Of a stretch of 64,000 nt of DNA, positions 1 to 9,465 are shown one piece after another (the first letter of the stretch is position 1; every line of letters begins with the position of its first letter). The DNA is taken from contig CAWJEG010000011.1 of NCBI GenBank assembly GCA_963841845.1, positions 1-64,000 of the forward strand. The letters are read 5' to 3'. The position numbers were made by a program, and so were the translations under genes. Under the pieces are notes generated by a model. The model saw only the letters and a program-made list of their open reading frames with translations. It did no database searches and had not been told where the DNA came from. Source of the DNA: CAVVGZ01 sp963841845 (lineage in GTDB: Bacteria; Chloroflexota; Anaerolineae; Anaerolineales; Anaerolineaceae).

Positions 1-73
1 TACCATTTATGGAAATTGAAATTAGCAAATCAGATAAAATACAGTTATAAGAATTTTAACGAGGGGAGATAAA

Positions 74-2322
74 ATGCCTGCACCTGAGACGAACTAGCCT
101 ATGTCCAATGCGCCTAAAGACTACTATAAAATATTACGGGTTGACCCAGCAGCAGAGAAGGAAATTATCGATGCCGCATACAAACGCCTGGCGTTAATGT
201 ACCATCCGTATTGATAAATCTCCAAATGCAACACGTAAATTCCAGGAAATCAATGATGCATATGAAATCCTCAAAGATCCGATAAAACGCGCCCGGTATG
301 ATCAAGAAAGGGAATTCTTACAATACTCTAAACAGCCTGAACAGCACTATAGTAATAATCAACAAAAAACAGATTATGCATCCAGACAAAATAAATCAAA
401 TCAACAATCTAACGACTATGCAGCTAGGCAAAAACCATCAAATCAGAAAGAAAGCAAAAAAGCTAGCGATCCAAATAATAAGCACTCACAATTAAGAATA
501 TTTTTTGCATTAGGTGCCATCTTATTGCTGATATTGATTTCTTGTGGATTGTTGTCGTTATTAGGGGATACGAAAGAGCAGCCTTCTGTAATGGATGTTA
601 AGGCAAATCAAGCAGAGAGAACAAGACGTGCTATTGAAAAGGAAAAAACAAGTGCTGCTATATCATCCCCAAGGAAGACCTCAACACCTACCTTTACATC
701 AACTCCAGAGAATTTACCTATTCTAACGCATGTCAGGGAAGCTGATGGGATGGTAGAAGTGTATGTGCCGGAGGGGGAATTTGAAATGGGCTCAAATCCA
801 ACGTATAAGGTGTATTTGGATGGCTATTGGATCGACCAAACTGAGGTAACTAATAAGATGTATAGAAGTTGTGTCGCAGCCGGGGGATGGTACGCCGTAT
901 TCTTTTTGGAATTATTATGGAACCACTTTATATTATGAGAATGAACAATATTCAAATTATCCGGTGATTTGGATTAAATGGGAACAAGCTAATGATTACT
1001 GTAGTTGGGTTGGTGTTAGTCTACCTACTGAAGCAGAGTGGGAGAAGGCAGCCCGTGGAACAGATGGACGTCCACACCCTTGGGGAAACCAAGAACCAAA
1101 TCCAAAATTTGGAATTTTCGATACCTACAAAATCGATACAACCGAGGTAGGATCCTTCCCAGATGGAGCAAGCCCATATGGCGTTTATGATATGGGTGGA
1201 AATGTAGATGAGTGGGTATTGGATTGGTACGGTACAGATTATTACTTATATTCACCCTATAAAAATCCATTAGGACCTGCCTCGGGGGATGGTCATGTGT
1301 TACGTGGTAAATCCGATATTACTTATCGGAGCTTTTATGTTGATAAGGAGTATGAGCCTGGGTATGAGTTTGAAACTTATATCCTAGGTCAAACCGGCTT
1401 TCGTTGTGCATCGTCATCAAAGGTTGGGACTGGTGCAACCCAGATCGAACCTGAGGGAGTAAATGGGAAAAACCCCTTATCAATAACGTCATCGAACTCA
1501 GCCACAAGAGATATATATTCAAGCGAAATGCGTACACGAGAGATCGATGGTATGGTGGAAATGTTTATTCCTGAGGGGGTCTTCACTATGGGGAGTACTG
1601 CGAGCAATACACTGGATGAGTGTGAAACATTACTAGACAGTTGCCAAATAGAAATGTTTAGAGATGAAGAACCTGAGCATGATGTGTATTTACAAGGATT
1701 TTGGATGGATCAAACCGAGGTAACTAACGGTATGTATGCGAAATGTGTTGGGGAAGGTTCCTGTAAATCGCCAAGCAAGACAACATCCTTCTCAGGTAGT
1801 GCTTTTCATGACGATGTACAATACTCAAATCATCCAGTTATTAATGTAAACTGGAACCAAGCACAAGATTACTGTAAATGGGCTGAAAGGCGATTACCCT
1901 CAGAAGCAGAGTGGGAAAAGGCATCTGGTGGTTCGGATGGGAATAAATATCCCTGGGGAAATACCTTTATTATTAATGCTGCAAATATCTGTGATAGCTT
2001 ATGTCCAATGGATTGGAAGAACATTAACTTTACCGACGGATATCAAGAAACTGCGCCGGTAGGTAGTTTCCCTCAAGGGAAAAGTCAATACGGCCTAATG
2101 GATATGGCTGGAAATGTTTGGGAATGGACAAGCTCCCTTTACCTACCTTACCCTTACGATGCTGAAGAAGGTCGAGAAATAATTGATGCCGAAGGGAAAC
2201 GTTCACTTAGAGGTGGTGGATGGGGAAGTCTATTTTTTGACACTTTATCAAGCTATCGCGGATATGATGATCCTAACATGACAGGCAACAGCCTAGGATT
2301 TCGCTGCGCCTCATCAGAGTAG
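74..2322 (+). pseudogene. J-domain / transmembrane / double SUMF1 fusion protein, disrupted
   Basis: The conceptual protein has an N-terminal DnaJ-type J domain (nt about 101-310), a low-complexity Asn/Gln/Lys linker, one membrane helix (about 493-565), a Thr/Pro linker and two FGE-sulfatase (SUMF1-like) domains (about 748-1425 and 1550-2322). Each SUMF1 domain has the MGS, DQTEVTN, PWGN and GFRCASS signatures. The second also has GNVWEW and LRGGGW. Neither shows the paired Cys of true formylglycine generators, so a binding or structural role is likelier. A strong Shine-Dalgarno at 61-67 points to ATG 74, but an in-frame TAG lies at 95-97; ATG 101 is in the same frame. The frame changes at about 209-213, inside the HPD motif: restoring two bases gives HPDIDKS. 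It changes again in the G run at 882-886. The fusion is well supported; whether it is functional is not. Confidence 0.72.
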
Positions 2323-2716
2323 TGTTTAGGGTCTGGTTTCTAATTACCTACAGAGGGAACCGGGGGGAAAAAGTCTACATGACCTTGAAGGGGTAAAAAT
2401 ATTTAAGTTGGGATATATAGGAAAGCATCGATCCATATAAAGACCGGTGGGAGCTTTGTTCCAGGGTGCTGTCAAGAAGGGATGTAATCGAGCGACTTTC
2501 AACGCCTTGGTGAGAGTGGGCCAGATAAATCATCAGATAAGGGTGGGCTAGTATGTAATAAAATCTCCATGTACATCAATATCCCAGAAGTCGATAAATC
2601 ATACATATTATTTCAATACAACTCTAAATCCTCATTCTTCAGGTCTAGCAAGAAATAACAATTTCTTATAATCTAACGATTAGGTTTACCAATAACTCTC
2701 TTGAAAAGGATTAATA
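2323..2716. other. Intergenic region, no gene seen
   Basis: AT-rich spacer between the SUMF1 fusion and the FRG gene. No open frame with a recognisable protein, no tRNA and no clear hairpin with a T-run was found. Confidence 0.5.
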
Positions 2717-3568
2717 ATGGCTAATAAAGAATTTTCTTCCTTGCACAAACTAATCAAACAAGTTTTCAAGGACTACACCGCCTGGGAGACTACTTCAAAG
2801 CCCTGGTTTCGTGGTGAACCAAATAATATTAATACTCCCCTACTTCCAAAGATTTTTCGCTTAGAAAATGGTCGTAAACACGATGAATTGAAACTATTGC
2901 AGCACTTTAGGATGAAAGCACCTTCGTTTGGCTTACTCCAAATCCCACCGAGAGAAAACACTGACCAATGGCTATTTCTTGCCCAACATGTTGGTTTGCC
3001 AACTAGATTGCTGGATTGGACCGGGGGTTTATTAATAGCACTTCATTTTGCCCTCAATAATCATGAAAAAGGTGCAGTAGTTTGGATGCTGGATCCTGAC
3101 GAATTGAACCGTAAAACAGCATCAAGTATAAAAAACGATGATTATGGGTTGACCTGGTTCAGTCAGAGAAATCGCTCACTTATCGGCAATGATCTTTATA
3201 GAATTCGAGATATTGTAAAAAGCCAAGGAAATTATGAATTAGTGAATGAGATTTGTGATAATCTAGCAAGCATGAATATCGAGAAAGCCTGGACGAAAAA
3301 ATCACAGGCTACTCCCTATCCATTTGCAATATATCCGACCAATATACACCCACGAATGAGTAGCCAAATAAGTAGATTTACAATTCATGGTCAATTTGAA
3401 AATCCTATGCAAGAAATGGATTTGGGAGAGCGTATTCTAAAGAAATATGTGATTTCAGATTGTGCAATCACTTCAATGATAAGGGATTTGAGGATATTAG
3501 GCATATCCCATTCTTCATTATTCCCCGATTTGGATGGTCTTTCATGTGAACTTTCTGAGATCTACTGA
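2717..3568 (+). CDS. FRG domain-containing protein
   Basis: 283 aa. The FRG domain fills most of the protein. Its name-giving motif is visible as WFRGEPN near residue 30, followed by the characteristic LAQHVGLPTRLLDWTGG stretch around residues 88-105 and a helix ending ALHFAL. FRG domains are found in many bacterial and phage-associated proteins of mostly unknown function, and are often enriched in accessory islands. An AAAGGA ribosome site at 2703-2708 precedes ATG 2717 at good spacing. There is no signal peptide or membrane helix, so it should be cytoplasmic. The neighbours are a nuclease-like pseudogene and a hypothetical protein, in DNA that is AT-richer than most of the window. The family call is firm; the biological role is not known. 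Confidence 0.85.
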   Translation: MANKEFSSLHKLIKQVFKDYTAWETTSKPWFRGEPNNINTPLLPKIFRLENGRKHDELKLLQHFRMKAPSFGLLQIPPRENTDQWLFLAQHVGLPTRLLDWTGGLLIALHFALNNHEKGAVVWMLDPDELNRKTASSIKNDDYGLTWFSQRNRSLIGNDLYRIRDIVKSQGNYELVNEICDNLASMNIEKAWTKKSQATPYPFAIYPTNIHPRMSSQISRFTIHGQFENPMQEMDLGERILKKYVISDCAITSMIRDLRILGISHSSLFPDLDGLSCELSEIY

Positions 3569-3742
3569 TAATTCATATTAATTAATAAGATAGATCCTTA
3601 TCTCATTCTGAGCTATCTCAGTCAAGTAATATACGAAGAGGCTTAAATGAAAATAACTTATTAGGTTTTTTTATGGTCAAACATTTTCATTGAACTTTTA
3701 ATTCGAGTTAATTTGAAAAACATAAACAACATCTTTGGCAAC

Positions 3743-4360
3743 ATGGACATGTGGCGGCATTTGCCGGCATACCAGCTGGAAAGGCGTGCCGACATATTCT
3801 TTTCGATTTACCTTGCCGAAATCCTTTAGTATAAATTCGGCCTGGTCATTGAAAGCTTGATACCAGAATTCCCTATTCGGATTGGGACAATTTCCGAAAA
3901 AACTGATATCAATCAATCTTGTAAGATTGACTATCTGGTCAAAGCAAAAAATCATGACACCATAATATTTGTCGAACTCAAGACCGATGATGGATCTCGC
4001 CGTGATGCACAAGACCAGTATTTAGCGAGAGCAAAACAAGCCGGAATGGTTGAGTTGTTAGAAGGAGTTCGTAAGATATATAAAGCAACGAACAGTAAGA
4101 AAAAATATCGTCACCTGCTTACCATGTTGCATGATATGAGTTTTATAGTTCTCGGAAATAACTGGGGGTTTGAAATTCCGAAGAATAATTACGCGATAGA
4201 GATAATTTACATACAGCCGAACAACCCCCATCTATACGATAATGTTATTACCTTCAAGGAGGTATCTGAAATAGTTGGGAGACACGACGACGAGTTAAGT
4301 CTTCGCTTTTCCCAGTCTCTCTTGAAGTGGGCAGATACAAAAGCTGGTGAGCCGCGATAG
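3743..4360 (+). pseudogene. PD-(D/E)XK-like protein with in-frame stop
   Basis: One reading frame continues from about ATG 3743 to 4360 but is interrupted by TAG at 3827-3829. Before the stop it reads RADIFFSIYLAEIL, and after it YKFGLVIESLIPEFPIR, which looks like one continuous fold. Residues after the stop include KIDYLV and, about 15 residues later, FVELKTD: a D...ExK arrangement like the core of PD-(D/E)XK nucleases. A Q-rich helix follows (DAQDQYLARA). The open part downstream of the stop can start at ATG 3857 but would lack the N-terminal helices. Nuclease activity is inferred from the motif only. The TAG is a substitution-type lesion, unlike the indels elsewhere in the window. Confidence 0.5.
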
Positions 4361-4475
4361 GCCCTTACACAAATCAAAGAGTGGTAATCCCACAGGGGTA
4401 CTTTTATTAATATAGAATGGAATAATAAAAACTCATGACCGCACTAAGATGTAAATATATTTGGGAGAGATACAT

Positions 4476-5069
4476 ATGGAATGTTGGTTTACCACCTCGG
4501 ATGGAAATACTCTGCACAACAATCCTGCAACGAAGGATTATGTATCTGGAGAACCCCCGAAGTATCCTCGCACCTCAATAAATTACCGGGAATTTTGTTT
4601 ATCTAAAGGCATTGCCAGAGCAGGTTGGCCTAACACAGGAGATTTGAGACCGGACCATTTTGGTGAAGGACGACTTGCACCAGACGGATATTCATTTAAT
4701 TCTATTGAAGAAACACATCGTCTTCTGCTGCGAAATTTTGCATCAATCTGCGCTGGGGATTTAATTATTATCCCTGCTGACGATGGTTACTGTTTTCACC
4801 TGGGCGTGGTTTTAACCATGGAAAAACAATTCATCCATCCAAACTTGAATAACCGCCCGTTTGCCTATTACTATTATCATAATATCCCAGCCGGTGATGT
4901 TTACGAGTGCTCCCATCGGGTGAATGTAAGATGGGCAAAGGATGATGAGTGGGAATTCTCAATTTTTGAAATGCAAGGATTGAGCGGGATCTGGCAGAAA
5001 GCCGGCAGCAGGATCGTTCAGCAGGCTGGGAAGTTATACCAATTTGCCCAAGATGCAAGGCTTTTCTAA
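4476..5069 (+). CDS. Hypothetical protein, possible PUA/EVE-like fold
   Basis: 197 aa from ATG 4476. A TTG at 4461 is in frame, but the purine-rich ribosome site at 4463-4470 lies between the two and fits ATG 4476. I do not recognise a named family. The C-terminal half has alternating beta-strand-like segments (GDLIIIPADD, CFHLGVVLTM, VNVRWAKDDEWEF) and a final amphipathic helix. The phrase GDLIIIP followed by a conserved-looking aromatic strand recalls PUA/EVE-type modules that read modified bases in restriction systems; that is only a resemblance. No signal peptide or membrane helix. It sits after the FRG and nuclease-like genes on the same strand, with about 100 bp to the latter. Confidence 0.6.
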   Translation: MECWFTTSDGNTLHNNPATKDYVSGEPPKYPRTSINYREFCLSKGIARAGWPNTGDLRPDHFGEGRLAPDGYSFNSIEETHRLLLRNFASICAGDLIIIPADDGYCFHLGVVLTMEKQFIHPNLNNRPFAYYYYHNIPAGDVYECSHRVNVRWAKDDEWEFSIFEMQGLSGIWQKAGSRIVQQAGKLYQFAQDARLF

Positions 5070-5135
5070 GTACTTATAGCAAACTATTAATACATTAAAA
5101 ATTTTTCAACTATCACCTCAAATAATTGGCGATTA

Positions 5136-5788
5136 CTATTGTGATGATAGTAAATCAGGGTTTTCAATGTTTGGAGCTTCTAGGCCATTTTCTACGATAA
5201 ACAGAAGTATTTTATCAAGTGCTGAAGAAAATGCTCTACACTTCGATGGAATTTCATTGTAGACCCCTGTCTCTAATAAATTTCTAATCCCATCCATACG
5301 ATCAATTTCATACTGTACACATGCGAATACTTCGTCATGAGCAACTTTGATACTTTGTGGTGGGGTGTGTGCACCCAGCTCAGATGTAAGATCAAAGCCT
5401 GCATTTATTACGTTGTCTAATGCCTGGATTAATACTTCATATTCTTCAGAAGATCTAAGGTCTGAAGGTTTCGTATATTGATATGTAACGGGGTAAAAAA
5501 CCAAATAATCTGAATAGGTCACGTCTCTACTGGATTTCGAATTGAGAATATTGTTCCAATCAGTAATAGGACCATTAATGAAGAATGCTAGTTTTTCTGG
5601 GCTGGCACCATTTCTTTGGCATATGTTTGCTCTGGAGAAACGGTTGCGGTAGGGGTTAGTTTTGGGGAGAAAGATATAGCATTGTCAGCATTTATCCTCC
5701 CGAGAAAAAATCCAATTACAACACCAAAAATTAGAAAAAGTCCTCCAACAATTACTATCGATACCCTTCGATTTCCTTCATAGATCAT
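5136..5788 (-). pseudogene. Single-helix membrane protein, frameshifted
   Basis: Two open frames form one gene. The 5' part (5588-5788) encodes a short basic N-terminus, one hydrophobic helix (VSIVIVGGLFLIFGVVIGFF) and a Thr/Pro linker. The 3' part (5136-5522) encodes a soluble alpha-helical domain beginning near TYSDYLVFYP. Adding one A to the A5 run at about 5600 joins them through EKLAFFINGPITDWNN, so the soluble domain starts well before its first ATG. The likely topology is inside-anchor-outside, with an extracytoplasmic domain of about 150 residues. The family is not recognised. It lies upstream on the minus strand of no clear operon partner; the next gene, on the same strand, is a lipoprotein. 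Confidence 0.6.
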
Positions 5789-5901
5789 TTAGACTTACCT
5801 CTCGTGTTTGGGATATATGAAAAGGATAAAAGAATTAGAAATCTTTCTAGTGAATATTTTATTGAATAATTTCAAGCACGGAAAATATTTGTAATTATCA
5901 A

Positions 5902-6638
5902 CTATTGGAGATTAAAATACGCCCCATGCAAACGTACTCCTAATTGTTCACCGACCATAAGATCAGGTTGAAAGTATAAATGTGGTATTTGTCCTTCTCT
6001 AATCAAATAGAACACCCATCCTTCCCCTTCTATTGGTGGATATCCCTGATTAAGTGTTTCTGCAGGATAAACTGACCAAATATCATCCCCTCCTTCGGAA
6101 TATCGTAAAGTAAGATCCCAAAAGGGATAGATGGTTTCGACCTCGAGATTTTCTTTACTGTTCAACAATTTCAACCGCACATAAACGGCTAGATATTCTT
6201 GCTCATCAATAGGTTCTTCATAATTAATCCAGTCCAGGTTTTGTTGGGCGAGCAATTTTGCCTCATCTCCAATCTTCACATCAATCAAAGTCATTTCTTT
6301 AGTTACCGATGGATTTTAAACCATCCTTTAATAATTCATTTGGTATATTAACAAGGACTACCGTATCCCCAACGGATAATGGCGATATGGTAGGATCCAG
6401 GTATTAATGTGGGAGATGGAATGGCTGTTTCCGTAGGTTTGGGGGTAGAGGTTATTTGTGGGGTGGATGTCAGTCTAGGAGCCGAAGCCGTAAGGGTAAG
6501 GTATATACTCTCTGCCACTTGGGTATTTACCTGATCCATGCTTGGAGAAGGTTTCTCTTGAGATTTATCAGATTGTGTACAGGAGGATAGGAGAAAGACG
6601 AATAAAAATAATAAGCAGAAAAGTTTTACAGTGTTCAT
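5902..6638 (-). pseudogene. Lipoprotein with DUF4352-like domain, frameshifted
   Basis: The 5' part (6348-6638) encodes a lipoprotein signal (LFVFLLSSC, lipobox Cys about residue 20) and a Thr/Pro/Ser linker ending IPGSYHIAIIRW. The 3' part (5902-6294) encodes MTLIDVKIGDEAKLL and a beta-rich domain. Removing one G from the G4 run near 6371-6374 and adding one A to the A4 run near 6317-6320 joins all parts through DTVVLVNIPNELLKDGLKNP. The order lipobox, linker, Ig-like DUF4352-type domain is common in Chloroflexota surface lipoproteins; the DUF assignment is by pattern, not search. Both breaks fall in homopolymers. Confidence 0.6.
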
Positions 6639-6714
6639 ATAGCAATGTCCTCTTAAATGTTATTGATAATGTTAATATTTTTTTGCCTGACACTATTATA
6701 TAATATGATCTTTT

Positions 6715-7119
6715 TCAAATAAATTTACCCAACCACACAATTAAATGGTTGCTATTCCTTTCATCATCGCGACTCTTATCGCTCACCTCGTACCACCCCT
6801 TGCCCCATAGATCATAGAGCTTGGAGTAGTACTCCTGGTACCTATACTTCACTCTCTCCATGTAATAGTTTTCCACGGCCCAATCGTTACAATCGCGATA
6901 GCTGATCTCGTGAATGTTCTCCACGGCGAACACGAAGTCGGCGAAAGTGCGGCAGCGAAAGCCAGTTATCCCATGTAATACAGTCTCGTTGAATACACCC
7001 CAGTCGGTGGTGATAACCGGCGTGCCGCACATCTGCGCTTCCACCACCACACCGCTGAAGGGTGCTATGTATTGAGGCCGCACATAAACCAGGCCCTGAC
7101 CACCCCTGGAGAAAAGGGT
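6715..7119 (-). pseudogene. C-terminal remnant of a GT4-type glycosyltransferase
   Basis: About 134 residues with the GT-B C-terminal signature FSGVVVEAQMCGTPVITTDW, including the E of the nucleotide-sugar E-x7-E region, followed by FNETVLHGITGFRC. The frame stops at TGA 7120-7122, just upstream of GGQGLVYVRPQYIAPF, so the whole N-terminal Rossmann domain and half of the C-terminal one are missing. No alternative frame upstream restores them. The break lies next to the transcription terminator of the S41 protease gene, so the 5' part was probably lost by deletion or rearrangement. Not expected to be active. Confidence 0.75.
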
Positions 7120-7131
7120 TCAAAACACTGC

Positions 7132-7167
7132 AAAAAAAAGAATGCCCTCAATGAAGGGGACATTCTT
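7132..7167 (-). terminator. Rho-independent terminator of the S41 peptidase gene
   Basis: On the minus strand a stem with arms 7138-7147 and 7157-7167 (AAGAATG paired with CATTCTT) is followed by eight T residues (complement of A7132-7139). It lies about 75 bp after the S41 peptidase stop codon. Confidence 0.8.
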
Positions 7168-7240
7168 ACTTTGTCAGACCAGGTAAAATTTTAACTTTGG
7201 ATTAGCAGTAGCTACAGCAAACCAGCATTTGGCTGTCCTG

Positions 7241-9289
7241 CTACTTCAAAATATACGCTTCCGCTTCCTGCAGCACCAGGTCCTCGGTCGAGAGCACCGT
7301 TTCTGCATCGATCGGGATGCGTACCGTGGGCTGCACCCCTACCCCTTCCAGGAAGATGCTGCCGTCCGGCAGGGTGAAGCGCCCGGTGGGTATCGTCAGT
7401 GAAAAATCTTCCGGCAGCAGGAATTTTCCACGCGCAGTTTCTGCCTCCACCCCGGCCGTCGGGTATATCCCAAATACCTCCATCCCCGGCACCTGGCTGA
7501 AAGCGTAGGCTTCAATTTCACATGCGCTGAAGCAGGACTGGTCCACCAGCAGCGCCATTTTAGGGAAGCTGAACTGTCTCGTGCTCGGCAGCAGTTTGCT
7601 TGGCGGCCCGTCCGCTTCAAAATTCCCGGTCTGGTCGCTGTAGTATTCCAGCTGCCCCAGCGGAATTTTCTCATCGGTCAGGAAACCGGCCAGGTCCATG
7701 GGTGAGCCGCCGAAATTGAGGCGCATATCGATGATGATCCCCGCCACCTGGTTCTGTTCAAAGATAAACAATGCCCTTTCAAAAAGCCTCTTCAGCAGGT
7801 TCAGGTCATCATAGTTCGAGTTCACCCGTACATAACCGATCCCCGAATCCAGGATTTGATATTCCACCGGCAGCACATTCGGGTCGTAACCGGTGAAGAT
7901 GGAGGTCGCCGAGAAGCTGGTATACTCATCCACCGCCTTCAGCGGCACTTCCTGTGATTCGCCCGATTCGGGGTCCAAAAATGTTACCGTGGCAGTTGTT
8001 CCAAGCGGCGCCCGCAGCAGGTAGCGCGCCTGCTGGTAGCGCAGGGCAAAGTCCGTCGACTGCGGTTCCAGCACACTGGTGTTTCCGATGGCTGTACCAA
8101 TCGGCTCGCCGTTGAACTCGGTTATTTCAGTGCCCTCCTGGATGCCAAACATGTCCGCGGCGCTGCCCGGGCTGACATAAACGGCAATCACTTTACCGTC
8201 ATCCAGTTCGCGGATGGCAAAACCGTAACCGGTGGAAATCACGCCGGCTGTATACTGGTTGCCGGTTTCTCCGCCATCCAGGCCGACATGCCCGTCCTTA
8301 AAATTCATGGTGAATTCATGCAGCGCCAGGTAAAAATCCTCGGCGCTCTTATCCTTCTCAGCCTGTTGCACTTTGGGGGAAATTTCCTGGTACAGCTTGT
8401 CCCAGTCCGGCTGCTTTCCCTCGATGCCGTTGAAAGCATATTCTTTGCGCACGATCTCAAACATGGCATCGAAAGCCTGGCTGTATTTCATTCCGGAAAA
8501 GTCCTTCACCGCTGCATCTGCCGGTTCGTAGAGGGTCAGCTCCACACTGGCATCCTGCAGGAAAAGGAAGGGATCCTGGTCAAGGTCCACAACGCTGTAG
8601 CCGGCAGGCACGCCTGCTTGCGGATCATCGGCTGTAAATAGCAGCCCATCCGCGCCAAACCCGGAAGGAAACTGCTGGTCTGCATCCGGCGCCCAGATGA
8701 GCAGCCTGCCGCCGTTTACCTCGTCCTGGTTTTCCCGGTCAATGGTGACCGAGGCCAGGTATCCCGGCCAGCCTTTATAGCGGTCATCCCCCTGGTAGAA
8801 AGGATCCTGGGCAATATTTGGGGCATACTCCACTGCAAAGATCTGCACCCCGCTGTCCTTTTGCCCGTCCTGGTCAACATCATTGAAAGTTCCCCTGGGT
8901 TTCACCGGCAGCTGCAGCCGGTAGGTACCGGAATTATTTTCCGCATCAAGATCCAGCATGCCGATCACCTGGGATTCTACCGGTATTTCCCATTCAAAGT
9001 CGCGCTCCACAAATCCATGCATATCCAGCAGCATGGCAGCCTGCTCGTAGGCATACACCTCCGGATAGAAATCGTTGGAATAGGTAAAGGTCCCGGCCAG
9101 CTCTTCTATCCCGGAGTCCATGACCTGCCAGCTCTGGATTGTTCCGGTTTCATTTCCTTCTTCTTCGAAAATCTGGCTGACAGGTGTGGACAAAAATGGA
9201 ATAGAAAACGGCTGCACCTTGCAGGATAGGATTCCTATGGCCGCCAGTATGATGATTGCAGGCAAAACAGGCTGTTTAATTTTGATCAT
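7241..9289 (-). CDS. S41 family carboxy-terminal processing peptidase, lipoprotein
   Basis: 682 aa. The N-terminus is a hydrophobic signal ending in ILSC, a probable lipobox, so the protein is likely membrane-anchored outside the cell. The first half is a poorly conserved beta-rich region. A PDZ domain follows (YGFAIRELDDGKVIAVYVSP, then GIQEGTEITEFNGEPI), then the S41 core with GYVRVNSNYDD, IIIDMRLNFGGSP and LLVDQSCFSACE. The Ser of CFSACE is the expected nucleophile. AGGAG lies six bases before the ATG. Tail-specific proteases of this group trim the C-termini of exported proteins; the substrate here is unknown. The gene is monocistronic, with its own terminator, and divergent from the next gene. 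Confidence 0.9.
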   Translation of the reverse strand: MIKIKQPVLPAIIILAAIGILSCKVQPFSIPFLSTPVSQIFEEEGNETGTIQSWQVMDSGIEELAGTFTYSNDFYPEVYAYEQAAMLLDMHGFVERDFEWEIPVESQVIGMLDLDAENNSGTYRLQLPVKPRGTFNDVDQDGQKDSGVQIFAVEYAPNIAQDPFYQGDDRYKGWPGYLASVTIDRENQDEVNGGRLLIWAPDADQQFPSGFGADGLLFTADDPQAGVPAGYSVVDLDQDPFLFLQDASVELTLYEPADAAVKDFSGMKYSQAFDAMFEIVRKEYAFNGIEGKQPDWDKLYQEISPKVQQAEKDKSAEDFYLALHEFTMNFKDGHVGLDGGETGNQYTAGVISTGYGFAIRELDDGKVIAVYVSPGSAADMFGIQEGTEITEFNGEPIGTAIGNTSVLEPQSTDFALRYQQARYLLRAPLGTTATVTFLDPESGESQEVPLKAVDEYTSFSATSIFTGYDPNVLPVEYQILDSGIGYVRVNSNYDDLNLLKRLFERALFIFEQNQVAGIIIDMRLNFGGSPMDLAGFLTDEKIPLGQLEYYSDQTGNFEADGPPSKLLPSTRQFSFPKMALLVDQSCFSACEIEAYAFSQVPGMEVFGIYPTAGVEAETARGKFLLPEDFSLTIPTGRFTLPDGSIFLEGVGVQPTVRIPIDAETVLSTEDLVLQEAEAYILK

Positions 9290-9465
9290 TCGGATCTCCT
9301 TGAGTATGGCCAGCGCAATAATAAGGCAATTTTACTCCAATTTATTTATTATTAAATAAGTTGCCAATCGGGAAATTGTTCTCATCATCCCGCACGCCAA
9401 ACCGGGTATGCATAAAAGAAATCTGGGTAAAATTAACTTAAATTAACCGGAAGGGAGTTATCCTG

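Noticed and set aside
95..3829. TAG as a recoded sense codon in this genome
   Set aside because: TAG ends several normal genes here, for example at 2320-2322, 4358-4360 and 63213-63215, so it acts as a stop.
8288..9359. Plus-strand ORFs inside the S41 peptidase gene
   Set aside because: They are antisense to a complete domain-bearing gene and have no motif of their own.
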